This document shows positions 35,005 to 43,582 of a DNA stretch of 64,000 nucleotides, piece after piece; position 1 is the stretch's first letter; the number at the start of each line of letters is the position of its first letter. Origin of the DNA: Clostridiales bacterium (GTDB lineage Bacteria; Bacillota; Clostridia; Oscillospirales; Oscillospiraceae); contig JAQXJB010000047.1 of assembly GCA_029008095.1 (NCBI GenBank), positions 1-64,000 on the forward strand, given 5' to 3'. The position numbers were made by a program, and so were the translations under genes. The notes under the pieces were generated by a model. It had not been told where the DNA came from and did not search any database. It saw only the letters and a list, made by a program, of their open reading frames with translations.

Positions 35005-37158
35005 TTATTCCACCCTTTCCAGCTTCGCCTTGAAGCTTATCCGCCTCGGAGTGGAAATGCTGTCATATTTAATGACGAACGCGCTCCTTCCCTCGTCTAT
35101 TTCAAGTATCGTACCCTCCCCCATAACTGCGTGGCGGATGCGGTCGCCCACGGCAAAGCCGGTCACCTTAGCCACGGCGCTCATGTCCCGCTCGCTGGAG
35201 CAAATAAACGCGTTGGCCTCGTCAGCAAGGCCCGCGTCAAGCTCCGAGGTGTAGCGCAGCAGCTCACGGTCAATGTTGAATATGAAGCGCGAGGGATATC
35301 GGAATGAGCCGTCGTGATTCCGGCCCTCCGCGTCGGTAAGATACAGTCCTTTTTCCGCTCGGGTCATGGCAACAAAGGCCAGACGGCGCTCCTCCTCCAT
35401 GCCCTCGGCGGTGGCGGTCTTTTTGGACGGGAATATGCTCTCGTTCAGACCGCATACGAACACATACGGGAATTCCAGGCCCTTGGCGGTGTGGACGGTC
35501 ATCAACTTCACGGCGTTTTTGCTGTCCGCCGCATCCTGACTTGATAGCAGGGCTACCCGGGCAAGATAATCCTCGGGCGTGAAATCCTCGCCAAAGCTCT
35601 GCTCAAATTCCTGCATGGACTGCTTCAGCTCCGCCAGATTATCCAGCCGTGTCTGGCTGCCCTCCAGCCTCAGCATTGCCTCGTAGCCGCTCCTGTCAAG
35701 CATCAGGGACATCAGCTCCATCAGCGGCATCGTCCGGGCCAGTTCTGAAAATTCTTCTATCAAATCGACGAACGCCCGGGCTTTGGTCGTCCTGAACAGC
35801 TCGTCCTCGCAGCTCAGCCGCAGCGCGTCATAAAGAGAAATGTTTTTCTCCACAGCCAGCTCCCGCAAAAACTGCATACGCCGCTGACCAATGTTCCGCT
35901 TGGGCACGTTCGCTATGCGCAGGAACGCCAGATCGTCCTTGTATACCGCCATGCGCAGATATGCCAGTGCGTCCCGTATCTCCGCTCGGTCAAAGAAGCC
36001 CACTCCGCTGTAAAGCGTGAAGGGCATCTCTTCAGCCATAAAAACATCCTCAAGAGCGCGGGAAACGAAGTTGGCGCGGTAGAGCACCGCGCAGTCGGAA
36101 TATGGTACGCCCGCGTCCGCCAGACGCTTTATCTCGCCGGCTATCCAGCGTGCCTCGGCCTCAGTGGTCTTTGCGTGGTGGTAAACAGGCTCTGTGCCGT
36201 CCGGCTGCATGGAAACCAGATCTTTTTTAACCCTGCTGACGTTGTTTGCGATAAGGTCGTTTGCCGCGGCAAGTATCTGGGGCGTCGAGCGGTAATTGGA
36301 GTTCATCATGATGGTCTTTACATCTGGGAAATCCTTTTCAAAATCGAGGATGTACCTTACGCTCGCTCCCCGCCATGTGTAAATGGTCTGGTCGGGGTCG
36401 CCCACGATAAAAAGATTATTATGCCCGGGGCAGAGCGCACGCATGAGGCGGTATTGCAGCTCGTCTATATCCTGATACTCGTCTATCATGATGTATTCAA
36501 GCCTGTCCTGCCACTTGAGCCGCACCGCATCGGAAACATTGAATATGTGCAGAACGAAATTGATAAGGTCATTGTAATCAAGGGCGAAGCACTTCTTCTC
36601 CTGGTAGACGTAGCCCCAGAATATGATGTCCCTTGGGGATGTGGCTTCCATATACTTACGCCGCAGCTCATCGATGGAAAGGGCTATCATCGGCTCATAA
36701 TAGAGCGGGTCGGTAATTCCCTTGCGTATTTCTATCATGTCCCGGGCGTCGGAGAAGGTCATATGCCGCATGTTTAGTCCCCGCTCCTCGTATATGATCT
36801 TCAGCATCTGGTCAATGTCCGCGTTGTCCAATACGATGAAATTCTTCGGGTACTGCACGATGTTTATGTCCTCCTGCAGAACGGAAACGCAGAAACTGTG
36901 AAAGGTGCTGATATAGCCGGTGTCGCTGTCACCGGTGAGGGCGCGTATGCGCTTTTTCATCTCGTTTGCGGACTTGTTGGAGAAGGTCGCGCAGAGTATG
37001 TTGGAGGGCAATATGCCTATCTCGTTCACCAGATAGGCGAAGCGGTGAGCCAGCGCTCTGGTCTTACCCGAGCCAGCGCCCGCTATAACGCGGATATAGC
37101 CCTCGGTGGAGGTCACGGCCTCAAGCTGCTGGGAATTCAGTCCTTCTAAGATATCCAT
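35005..37158 (-). CDS. UvrD/PcrA-type superfamily 1 DNA helicase
   Basis: The 717-residue helicase has Q-motif LNSQQLEAV, Walker A AGAGSGKT (26-33), motif II DEYQDID, motif III GDPDQTIYTWRGA, motif IV NYRSTPQIL, motif V TVHTAKGLEFPYVFV and motif VI VAMTRAEKGLYL. The last 70 residues include a PcrA-like Tudor motif (VGDRIRHAVMGEGTI). It acts in repair and in removing proteins from DNA. The start at 37158 follows GGAGGATTATT; a longer frame to 37323 only translates the leader repeat. Its SD lies inside a 15-bp inverted repeat, which points to control of translation. Confidence 0.93.
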   Translation of the reverse strand: MDILEGLNSQQLEAVTSTEGYIRVIAGAGSGKTRALAHRFAYLVNEIGILPSNILCATFSNKSANEMKKRIRALTGDSDTGYISTFHSFCVSVLQEDINIVQYPKNFIVLDNADIDQMLKIIYEERGLNMRHMTFSDARDMIEIRKGITDPLYYEPMIALSIDELRRKYMEATSPRDIIFWGYVYQEKKCFALDYNDLINFVLHIFNVSDAVRLKWQDRLEYIMIDEYQDIDELQYRLMRALCPGHNNLFIVGDPDQTIYTWRGASVRYILDFEKDFPDVKTIMMNSNYRSTPQILAAANDLIANNVSRVKKDLVSMQPDGTEPVYHHAKTTEAEARWIAGEIKRLADAGVPYSDCAVLYRANFVSRALEDVFMAEEMPFTLYSGVGFFDRAEIRDALAYLRMAVYKDDLAFLRIANVPKRNIGQRRMQFLRELAVEKNISLYDALRLSCEDELFRTTKARAFVDLIEEFSELARTMPLMELMSLMLDRSGYEAMLRLEGSQTRLDNLAELKQSMQEFEQSFGEDFTPEDYLARVALLSSQDAADSKNAVKLMTVHTAKGLEFPYVFVCGLNESIFPSKKTATAEGMEEERRLAFVAMTRAEKGLYLTDAEGRNHDGSFRYPSRFIFNIDRELLRYTSELDAGLADEANAFICSSERDMSAVAKVTGFAVGDRIRHAVMGEGTILEIDEGRSAFVIKYDSISTPRRISFKAKLERVE

Positions 37159-37294
37159 AATAATCCTCCATGCGGCAGCCCGCACAAATAACCATAAAAT
37201 TTTCTGTGCATGGAGGATTATTGCCATCATCGCCGGTTGCCCATAGGGCGAGGCGATGGGCTTTTTCAATAATATAGTGTGATTTATCACACTA
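37159..37294 (-). other. Dispersed structured leader element, copy A (uvrD leader)
   Basis: Read on the minus strand: hairpin P1 (37275-37283 with 37286-37294), nested stems P2 (37252-37261 with 37223-37234) and P3 (GCCC-UAU-GGGC, 37239-37249), then AATAATCCTCCATGC (complement at 37208-37222 and 37159-37173), a perfect 15-bp inverted repeat whose 3' arm contains the uvrD SD. A small competing hairpin UGCGG/CCGCA (37171-37184) overlaps that arm. The same parts in the same order precede the NUDIX gene at 43027. This layout resembles a riboswitch or translational switch; the ligand or signal is unknown. Confidence 0.75.
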
Positions 37295-37368
37295 ATCCTC
37301 CATTCCGCCGCTATAAGCGGCACAAATAGAAATGAAATGCTCCCCCTGTAAAATGGGGGATTATTGCT
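37294..37368 (-). other. Dispersed leader element, partial copy B (tandem with A)
   Basis: Directly 5' of copy A in the same transcript lies a second, shorter copy: AATCCCCCATT pairs with AATGGAGGATT (37352-37362 and 37294-37304) and encloses a GCCGC/GCGGC hairpin (37307-37321) and the conserved TATTTGTG. The P2-P3 part is absent. Base changes in the stems keep pairing, which supports a conserved RNA structure rather than a conserved protein. Confidence 0.65.
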
Positions 37369-37376
37369 ATTGTTTC

Positions 37377-37405
37377 ATTATATACTATTCCCCGGAGAAT
37401 GAAAA
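37377..37405 (-). promoter_or_regulatory. Promoter of uvrD
   Basis: On the minus strand, TTTTCA (37400-37405) and TATAAT (37377-37382) are 17 bp apart. Transcription would start near 37370, so copies B and A of the leader element form the whole ~210-nt leader. Confidence 0.65.
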
Positions 37406-37429
37406 GCCAAAAATCGACATTTTGTTCGA

Positions 37430-37458
37430 TTGAAGAAATTTGACCTTTGTGCTATTCT
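37430..37458 (+). promoter_or_regulatory. Promoter of the HD hydrolase-greA unit
   Basis: TTGAAG (37430-37435) and TATTCT (37453-37458) are 17 bp apart on the plus strand, 21 bp before the HD gene start. Confidence 0.5.
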
Positions 37459-37479
37459 AATGACAAAGGAGTGAGCCCT

Positions 37480-38088
37480 ATGACAAGACTCGAAAAGCAG
37501 ATGGCCTTTCTTGAAGAGGTCGACAAAATAAAGCTCATCGGGCGGCAGAACTATCTGGCCGACGGCAGCCGCAAGGAGAACGACGCGGAACATTCGTGGC
37601 ATTTAGCTTTGATGACCCTGCTGCTCTCCGAGTACGCCAACGAGGAGATAGACGTGCTCAAAACCATGAGTATGGTGCTCATCCATGACATTGTGGAGAT
37701 AGATGCGGGAGACACCTACGCATATGACTACGAGGGACAGAAGACCCAGCATGAGCGCGAGGAGGCCGCGGCGGACAGGATATTCAATATTCTGCCCGAG
37801 GATCAGGCAAATAAGCTCCGCGCCCTCTGGGATGAATTTGAGTCCGGCGAGACCCCCGAAGCGCGCTTTGCCGCAGCCGTTGACCGCGTCCAGCCCGCAA
37901 TGCTCAACAGCAGCTCCGGCGGAATAAGCTGGCGGGAGCACGGAGTAACATATTCCAATATAGTGCGCCGCAACGGCAAAACGCAGCTTGGCTCTCAGGC
38001 TCTTTGGGACTACGCAAAGGAGCATTTCATTGACGCCAATGTGGAAAATGGTCTGCTTATCGATGACCGCAGGAAAGAGGAAAAATAA
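37480..38088 (+). CDS. HD-domain hydrolase, YfbR/HDDC2 5'-deoxynucleotidase-like
   Basis: The 202-residue protein has the HD pattern of the YfbR/HDDC2 group: AEHSWH (about 35), LIHDIVEIDAGD (about 75) and AVDRVQP (about 142). Members hydrolyse dNMPs to nucleosides, so a nucleotide-pool role is likely. The ATG at 37480 follows AAGGAG. Its stop codon directly abuts the greA start, so the two are translated together. Confidence 0.88.
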   Translation: MTRLEKQMAFLEEVDKIKLIGRQNYLADGSRKENDAEHSWHLALMTLLLSEYANEEIDVLKTMSMVLIHDIVEIDAGDTYAYDYEGQKTQHEREEAAADRIFNILPEDQANKLRALWDEFESGETPEARFAAAVDRVQPAMLNSSSGGISWREHGVTYSNIVRRNGKTQLGSQALWDYAKEHFIDANVENGLLIDDRRKEEK

Positions 38089-38592
38089 ATGCGTGACGAG
38101 CTTACAAAGGTAGATATTGAAAAAATGAAGGAGGAGCTTGAGTACCGCCGGTTCACCCTGCGTCCCAAGCTCATAGAGGATGTTCAGACCGCCCGTGCCT
38201 TCGGCGATTTGAGCGAGAATTTTGAATACAAGGCCGCCAAGCGGGAGAAGAACCGCAACGACAGCCGCATGCGCTATCTTGAAAACATGATAAAGACCGC
38301 CGTGGTCATTGAAGCGGACTCCGCGCCGGACGAGGTGGGTCTTTTCGACACCGTGGAGGTCTATATTGAGGACGAGGACGAGACCGAGACCTTCCAGATC
38401 GTAACAACTCTGCGGCAGAACGCTCTTGAGGGACGCCTGAGCAAGGAGTCTCCTATGGGCAAGGCCATAATGGGCCACAAGCTGGGTGAGCGTGTGACTG
38501 TCAAGGTCAGCGCCGATTATTCCTACACTGCCGTTATAAAGTCCATCCAGAAGGGCGAAGACCCCGAGGATGTGCCGATAAGCCTGTATTAA
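38089..38592 (+). CDS. greA: Transcription elongation factor GreA
   Basis: The 167-residue protein has the N-terminal coiled coil with the acidic tip region LSENFEYKAAKREK and the C-terminal FKBP-like domain (GKAIMGHKLGERVTVKV). It rescues backtracked RNA polymerase by stimulating transcript cleavage. The canonical acidic tip G-D-L-S-E-N is intact. It follows the HD gene without a gap and ends at a strong terminator. Confidence 0.94.
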   Translation: MRDELTKVDIEKMKEELEYRRFTLRPKLIEDVQTARAFGDLSENFEYKAAKREKNRNDSRMRYLENMIKTAVVIEADSAPDEVGLFDTVEVYIEDEDETETFQIVTTLRQNALEGRLSKESPMGKAIMGHKLGERVTVKVSADYSYTAVIKSIQKGEDPEDVPISLY

Positions 38593-38597
38593 AGAGC

Positions 38598-38623
38598 AGC
38601 CCTGTTCCCGCGGGAACAGGGCT
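38598..38623 (+). terminator. Terminator after greA
   Basis: A 26-bp perfect palindrome with arms 38598-38610 and 38611-38623 (the loop forms from its centre) is followed by TTTTGCTTTAAA. It can also serve the minus-strand XRE gene that ends at 38636. Confidence 0.85.
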
Positions 38624-38635
38624 TTTGCTTTAAAA

Positions 38636-39631
38636 TCATTCTTTATTCTTGCCTACAATATCGCAGACTACCATCACTGCCGCGAATACTACGCCGGCCA
38701 CAGGCCAGACTATCCAGCTTCTGTCCCATGCGTTTGCGGCAAAGCTCCATGCCAGATACCCTGCCGTTACAGCAAGCCAGTAAATACTTGATATCTTACT
38801 TTTCAGCTTTCCTGTCTCCATGTTCCGAGACGAGTATTCACCCTCGCGCAGCAGCTTCTCATAAGCGGCCCATTTTATACCGGCAGTGATGAAAAACACT
38901 ACACCGATACCCGCTATAACCATGGTGACACAGAGCATCAGCAGCACCAGCGGCTCGCTGTAGGAAAACGCTCCCACCAGCAGTGGGACCGGAGATAGGA
39001 TGCAGAGACAAGCACCTATGGCGTTAAAAAGTGTGTGTTTGGGACGTAAGCCGTTCTGCCGTTCACGCAGTACATCCGCAAGTCCCGGTTCAAGCTCAAA
39101 GGGTTCTTTTTCAAGAAACGCAAAACAAGCGTTTCCGGCTCCGGTGGTGATGAATATTGCCACAGCCGCGGCCACGAGCAGAAATAATATCACAAGTCCG
39201 GCCAGCCCTGCACCCGAAGCGGTGTAGTCATATATTACCTTTCCCGGCAGCGATCTCAACGCGGGCAGTGCAAACAATCCCGTTGGTGACATTATGCAGA
39301 GAAACGCGCCCAGCGCAATGCGCCGTGAGGCGCTCTCACGCATGGAAAGAAATTCATCCGCGTCCCGCGCCGACACCTTTCGCACAGCCGGCACTGAAAT
39401 TGTGACGGCCTCGCCCTCCTGTCCGGAAGGCTTCATATCATCCTTCAGCAAATAGTCGGTACTTACCCCGAAAATCTCGCTGAGCTGCAGTATCTTCTGC
39501 AGATCGGGCATGGATTGGTTGCTCTCCCACTTGGACACGGACTGCCGGGAAACATTGATCTTTTCCGCCAGATCCTCCTGAGACCATCCCTGCTGTCTGC
39601 GGAGCGCTGCAAGCTTATCTGCAAATATCAT
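38636..39631 (-). CDS. XRE-family regulator with C-terminal membrane domain
   Basis: The 331-residue protein starts with a Cro/C1-type helix-turn-helix (about 5-60, LAEKINVSRQSVSKWESNQSMPDLQKIL), followed by a linker and about six membrane helices (from about residue 105). Such membrane-bound XRE proteins are common in Clostridia and probably sense envelope state or small molecules; their targets are often nearby genes. None is obvious here. The start is an ATG at 39631 with the weak upstream site GGGGTGA. Confidence 0.88.
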   Translation of the reverse strand: MIFADKLAALRRQQGWSQEDLAEKINVSRQSVSKWESNQSMPDLQKILQLSEIFGVSTDYLLKDDMKPSGQEGEAVTISVPAVRKVSARDADEFLSMRESASRRIALGAFLCIMSPTGLFALPALRSLPGKVIYDYTASGAGLAGLVILFLLVAAAVAIFITTGAGNACFAFLEKEPFELEPGLADVLRERQNGLRPKHTLFNAIGACLCILSPVPLLVGAFSYSEPLVLLMLCVTMVIAGIGVVFFITAGIKWAAYEKLLREGEYSSRNMETGKLKSKISSIYWLAVTAGYLAWSFAANAWDRSWIVWPVAGVVFAAVMVVCDIVGKNKE

Positions 39632-39951
39632 AGTTAGTCACCCCAATCATTTTGTGGGCCAAATATAGCATTTTTTGCTGTTTACATGCCACCAATCAGC
39701 CCCGTCAATTTGTCAACCAGCGGTTGCATACCTGAAATCAGTCCAAATTTCAGGTACGGCATCGAAAAAATGCATCTGTGATAATTTGTATATTATGAAG
39801 TCGATCAGTCGGAACAGCTTTGACTAACAGTATAAGGCCTGGTATGATAACAGCCGCTCACAAGGCATATGAATAATGGCTTATTCAATGGCGGGAGCAT
39901 CTCAGCAGGAACTATTCTGAGGTACTCCCGCCTCAGCGTATCGCGCAAAAA
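39632..39951. other. Intergenic region upstream of the XRE gene, with a 10-bp palindrome
   Basis: About 320 bp without a gene. It contains the perfect inverted repeat TACCTGAAAT at 39729-39738 with its complement at 39747-39756 (8-bp spacer), about 100 bp upstream of the XRE start. The form suits a dimeric repressor operator, possibly for the XRE protein itself, or a weak terminator for transcripts from the left. Confidence 0.45.
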
Positions 39952-40644
39952 TCAAACGGGAAGACTGCGAGTTTCGTTTATCTCCTGCGTATACCTCCAC
40001 GCCAGTCTCTGTATAACGGCGCACTTCTCAGCGTCCAGTTCGGCGGCAGCGTCGCTCATATCAAAGCTCGTCTTATGCCCCCGGTTTGGCAGTCCCTCAG
40101 GAGAACGTTCAAATACCTGACTGAATACGCAGCATGCCACAGCATAGCTGCCATAGGGCGAGCAGTGAGCTCCGTCTTCAAAGTACATGTCTATCTCCGG
40201 GTGCTCGTTCTTCACCGCCATGAATACCTGGCCGGCCGGAGAGCAGCGCATATCGCTGTTTTCCATGATAAGGTTATATCCTCTGTTCATTTCAGACTGA
40301 TGCTCCGGCGCATGGCGCTCCGCCCAGATAACGGTGGGAATAACCTCCGCGCCTACCGTTCTCGCCATCTCCTGAATGGTAAGTACGTCCTTCAAGGTTT
40401 CCTCGGGAGAGGGCGGCACAGGAGGTGTATGAGCCGCCTGCTGGACTATCACATAGTCATACCTGCCGTAGAGCAGGGCAAAGCGTATCTCCACCGCCTC
40501 CTTCAGATGCCAGGAAAGGGGCTTGCCGCCGTGGGCTATCATAGCCACCTCGGTGGGAACGCCGGCACTCTCTGCCAGAAGCTTGAAGGTTTGGGGCATG
40601 TCATTGAAAAAAGTGTGGCTGTTGCCGATGAAAAGGACCCGCAT
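39952..40644 (-). CDS. SGNH/GDSL-type hydrolase
   Basis: The 230-residue protein begins with the nucleophile block RVLFIGNSHTFF (Ser at about 9) and later has the catalytic pair in EDGAHCSPYGSY (D and H near 163-167), the SGNH-hydrolase layout. It has no signal peptide, so it acts in the cytoplasm on an unknown ester. The start follows AGGAGG. The phosphodiesterase gene ends 20 bp upstream, so the two are in one transcript. Confidence 0.85.
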   Translation of the reverse strand: MRVLFIGNSHTFFNDMPQTFKLLAESAGVPTEVAMIAHGGKPLSWHLKEAVEIRFALLYGRYDYVIVQQAAHTPPVPPSPEETLKDVLTIQEMARTVGAEVIPTVIWAERHAPEHQSEMNRGYNLIMENSDMRCSPAGQVFMAVKNEHPEIDMYFEDGAHCSPYGSYAVACCVFSQVFERSPEGLPNRGHKTSFDMSDAAAELDAEKCAVIQRLAWRYTQEINETRSLPV

Positions 40645-40664
40645 ATGTATATCCTCCTATAAAT

Positions 40665-41228
40665 TTATGTCATTGATCCCTGAAACGCCAATCTGTCATA
40701 CTCTCTGCCGTCAATAGTTTTCCACACGAAGCCGTCTTCGTCCAGCAGCATATAGCCGTGGCTGCTGCCGTTTTTGGGTATGGTCACGGAGCCGGGATTT
40801 AAATACCATACTCCGTTCTTTTCCGTCTTTAGCGGAACATGAGTGTGTCCGTAGAGCAGGTATTCCGCGCCGCCGCTGAGCTCGGGAGCGGGCGCGTCGA
40901 TGTTCACATGATGCCCGTGGGTCATGAAAAGCTTTTTGCCGAAAAGCTCAAGGCGGCGGTGCTCTGTGGTCACGTCAAAATCCAGCACCATCTGGTCTAC
41001 CTCAGCCTCGCAGTTGCCGCGCACGCAGAGGATATGCTCCTTCAGCGGATTGAGCATGGCGATGACCTGCTTGGGAGCATAACCCTCGGGTAGGTCATTG
41101 CGCGGGCCGTGGTACAGCACGTCGCCCAGCAGAAGAATGCCCTCCGCGCCCTCAGCCTCGCGGCGCTCCAGCAGCTTGCCGCAGTAATAGGCGCTGCCGT
41201 GGATGTCCGATGCGATAATATATTTCAT
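40665..41228 (-). CDS. yfcE: YfcE-type metallophosphodiesterase
   Basis: The 187-residue protein has the calcineurin-like metal motifs SDIHGS, LLGDVLYHGP, RGNCEAE, THGHH and YGHTHVP, with the YfcE length. YfcE cleaves model phosphodiesters with Mn2+; its natural substrate is not settled. GGAGG precedes the ATG. It leads a two-gene transcript with the SGNH hydrolase gene. Confidence 0.93.
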   Translation of the reverse strand: MKYIIASDIHGSAYYCGKLLERREAEGAEGILLLGDVLYHGPRNDLPEGYAPKQVIAMLNPLKEHILCVRGNCEAEVDQMVLDFDVTTEHRRLELFGKKLFMTHGHHVNIDAPAPELSGGAEYLLYGHTHVPLKTEKNGVWYLNPGSVTIPKNGSSHGYMLLDEDGFVWKTIDGREYDRLAFQGSMT

Positions 41229-41344
41229 GGAATTACCTCCGAATTATTTTGCTGCCCTTAGATTAACACAGGCATGGCCATGATTGCAATTCTTTCGTGA
41301 ATGTGATACCTTAAATGCATAAGAAAATTTCGGGAGCTGAGAAA

Positions 41345-41830
41345 ATGAACGAACATCTTATCCTCGCTATGGCGGAATATTTTGCCGGAGGCCCTAAGCA
41401 GGTGCAGCATTTTCTGAAAGTGCACGCCTTCGCTATGGTCATAGCTCAGGAGGAACGGGCGGACGCAAAGACCATTGAGGTCCTTGAGGCTGTATCCATA
41501 ATCCATGATATAGGCGTCAAAATAGCCGAGGAGCTATATGGCGACAGCTGCGGCAAATATCAGGAGGAGCTTGGTCCCGGCGCTGCCGAGGATATTCTGC
41601 GCCGTCTGAGATATCCTGAGGATATAGTATCCCGCTCTGCTTGGCTCGTCGGGCATCATCACACATATACAAATATTGAGGCCCTGGACCATCAGATTCT
41701 CGTGGAAGCTGATTTCCTCGCCAATTTCTATGACGAAAATATGAGCAAGGAGCAGATACGCGAGGCATATAAATATATTTTCAAGACACATACCGGCAAA
41801 AAGCTCTGTCACGACCTATACGGAGTCTGA
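41345..41830 (+). CDS. HD-domain phosphohydrolase
   Basis: The 161-residue protein has H (HFLKVHAFA), HD (SIIHDIGVK), HH (LVGHHHTY) and D (LVEADFLANF) metal ligands of a compact HD domain, similar to proteins annotated as small HD phosphohydrolases. The start at 41345 follows GGGAGC; a longer reading from 41315 has no SD. The asparaginase gene starts 64 bp later on the same strand. Confidence 0.87.
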   Translation: MNEHLILAMAEYFAGGPKQVQHFLKVHAFAMVIAQEERADAKTIEVLEAVSIIHDIGVKIAEELYGDSCGKYQEELGPGAAEDILRRLRYPEDIVSRSAWLVGHHHTYTNIEALDHQILVEADFLANFYDENMSKEQIREAYKYIFKTHTGKKLCHDLYGV

Positions 41831-41894
41831 GCAATATGCGCCTCCGGAAATGCGGCTTTCCGGGATATAATGATAAAGTACAAGAGGTACACAC

Positions 41895-42884
41895 ATGAAA
41901 AAAATACTCATCATCGCAACCGGCGGTACTATCGCCTCGCTGCCCACGGAAAACGGGCTTTCCCCTAACATCGATTCCCGGCAGCTCGTTTCCGCCGTAC
42001 CGGAGATACAGGAATACTGCTGCATTACAGCCATTCAGTATTTTAATCTGGACAGCACCAATATGAACCATACCCATTGGCTGAGCATAGCCAGGTATAT
42101 CAGACAGGAATATGATAATTACGACGGCTTCGTCATCACCCACGGCACCGATACCATGGCCTACGCCTCCGCCATCATGTCCTACCTCATTCAGGACAGC
42201 CCCAAGCCCGTGGTATTCACAGGTGCGCAGAAGTCCATTTTTGAGAAGGATACCGACGCGCGTGTCAATCTGATAAACGCAGTCATATACGCCGCCGATG
42301 ACAGGGCGCATGGCGTAAAGCTGGTTTTCGACGGCAAGGTCATCGTGGGCACAAGAGCCCGCAAGACCCATACCAAGAGCTATAACGCTTTTTCCAGCAT
42401 CGACTACCCCGAAGTGGCCGTTATACGCTCCGGTAAGCTCCATTATTATATCGACGACAAGACCGAAAGCACGGTAAAGTTTTTCGATAAGCTTAACCCA
42501 AACATTATCGTGCTGAAGCTCACCCCGGGTATGAAGGCCGGAGTGTTCGACTATATCGCCGAGAATTATGACGCGGTGATCATCGAGAGCTTCGGAATGG
42601 GCGGCATCCCCTTCTATGACAGCGAGGAATTTGCAGACAAGATAGAGATGCTGATAAACCGGGATATCCGCGTTATCATAACCACCCAGGTGCCCCATGA
42701 GGGCAGCGACATGGAGGTTTACAGCGTCGGCTTCCGAGTGAAGAAAAAATATGAGCTTCTTGAGGCCTACGACATGACCACCGAAACTATCGTTGCCAAG
42801 ACCATGTGGGCGCTGGCTGAGAGCCGCGACCAGCAGGAATTCAGACGGCTGTTCACCACGCCTGTCAGCAAGGACATAGTGTGA
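41895..42884 (+). CDS. ansA: L-asparaginase (type I-like, cytoplasmic)
   Basis: The 329-residue protein shows the two asparaginase signatures: ATGGTIAS (catalytic Thr about 12) and ITHGTDTMA (catalytic Thr and Asp about 83-84), and a Lys in GAQKS. It has no signal peptide, favouring the cytoplasmic type I. It hydrolyses asparagine to aspartate and ammonia. The NUDIX gene starts 142 bp later, the gap being filled by the dispersed leader element. Confidence 0.93.
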   Translation: MKKILIIATGGTIASLPTENGLSPNIDSRQLVSAVPEIQEYCCITAIQYFNLDSTNMNHTHWLSIARYIRQEYDNYDGFVITHGTDTMAYASAIMSYLIQDSPKPVVFTGAQKSIFEKDTDARVNLINAVIYAADDRAHGVKLVFDGKVIVGTRARKTHTKSYNAFSSIDYPEVAVIRSGKLHYYIDDKTESTVKFFDKLNPNIIVLKLTPGMKAGVFDYIAENYDAVIIESFGMGGIPFYDSEEFADKIEMLINRDIRVIITTQVPHEGSDMEVYSVGFRVKKKYELLEAYDMTTETIVAKTMWALAESRDQQEFRRLFTTPVSKDIV

Positions 42885-42892
42885 GGTATATA

Positions 42893-43026
42893 GTGCGAAA
42901 ATCACACGTTAGGATTGAAAAGCCCATCGCCTTGTCCTTCAGGCAACCGGCGATGATGGCAAAATTCCTCCATTCAGGGGAGATTTTAATGACTATTTGT
43001 GCGGTGCTGCCGCAGAGAGGATCAAT
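42893..43026 (+). other. Dispersed structured leader element, copy N (NUDIX leader)
   Basis: The element occupies the whole gap between ansA and the NUDIX gene in the same orientation to its gene as copy A has to uvrD. It shows P1 (42893-42898 with 42902-42907), P2 (42922-42931 with 42949-42960), P3 (GUC/GGC inside P2), ATTCCTCCATT (42964-42974) and the UGCGG/CCGCA hairpin (43000-43014), then GAGAGGA and the ATG. P1 and P3 keep pairing although their bases differ from copy A. The pairing of the CCTCC arm with the SD is weaker here (about 5 bp). Confidence 0.72.
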
Positions 43027-43539
43027 ATGGAACTGCTTGATATTTATGACGAAAATCGAAATTTTACGGGCAAGAGAATCGTCCGGGGAGAGCGGCGGGG
43101 AAAGGATGAATATGGTCTTGCCGTTGCGGTCTGGATCGTGAACAGTCGTGGAGAGCTGCTCATCACACTGCGCAGCCCGGAAAAGGAAAGCTGGCCTGAC
43201 TATTGGGAAAACACCAGCGGCGCGGTACAAGCCGGCGAGAGCAGCCTTGAGGGCTGCATCCGTGAGCTGAGGGAGGAAACGGGGATTTCCGCCGAGCCTT
43301 CCGAGCCTGTGCTTATGGATATCCAGCGCAGCAAGAACACTTTTTTTGATTCATACGTTATCAAGAAAGATATCGCCATTGATGAGCTGCGACTTCAGCC
43401 CGGCGAAACAGTCGACGCAATGTGGGTCACAGTTGAGCGCTTCGAGGAAATGTGCGCCGATGGCAGCGTTGCCGCGCCCATAGCGGCGGGCTACCGACGT
43501 GTTAAGCCTCTGCTGATGAAATATATAAACGCTGTATAA
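43027..43539 (+). CDS. NUDIX hydrolase (YfcD/IPP-isomerase-like subgroup)
   Basis: The 170-residue protein has a complete Nudix box (GAVQAGESS then EGCIRELREETGI, about residues 62-84). Its opening MELLDIYDENRNFTGKRIVRGE resembles the YfcD/isopentenyl-diphosphate-isomerase-like subgroup of Nudix proteins. The substrate is unknown. The start follows GAGAGGA. Its leader is a copy of the element found before uvrD, so the two genes may answer the same signal. Confidence 0.9.
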   Translation: MELLDIYDENRNFTGKRIVRGERRGKDEYGLAVAVWIVNSRGELLITLRSPEKESWPDYWENTSGAVQAGESSLEGCIRELREETGISAEPSEPVLMDIQRSKNTFFDSYVIKKDIAIDELRLQPGETVDAMWVTVERFEEMCADGSVAAPIAAGYRRVKPLLMKYINAV

Positions 43540-43582
43540 AAGCAGGATATATGGTGTCTCTGCGCAAATAAAGGAGTATAGT

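Noticed and set aside
37159..37323. N-terminal extension of the UvrD protein
   Set aside because: The frame continues upstream only because the leader element happens to be open; the SD and Q-motif spacing fix the start at 37158.
42865..43230. Protein-coding reading of the NUDIX leader element
   Set aside because: Frames through the element have no SD, and the copy before uvrD differs by changes that keep base pairing rather than codons.
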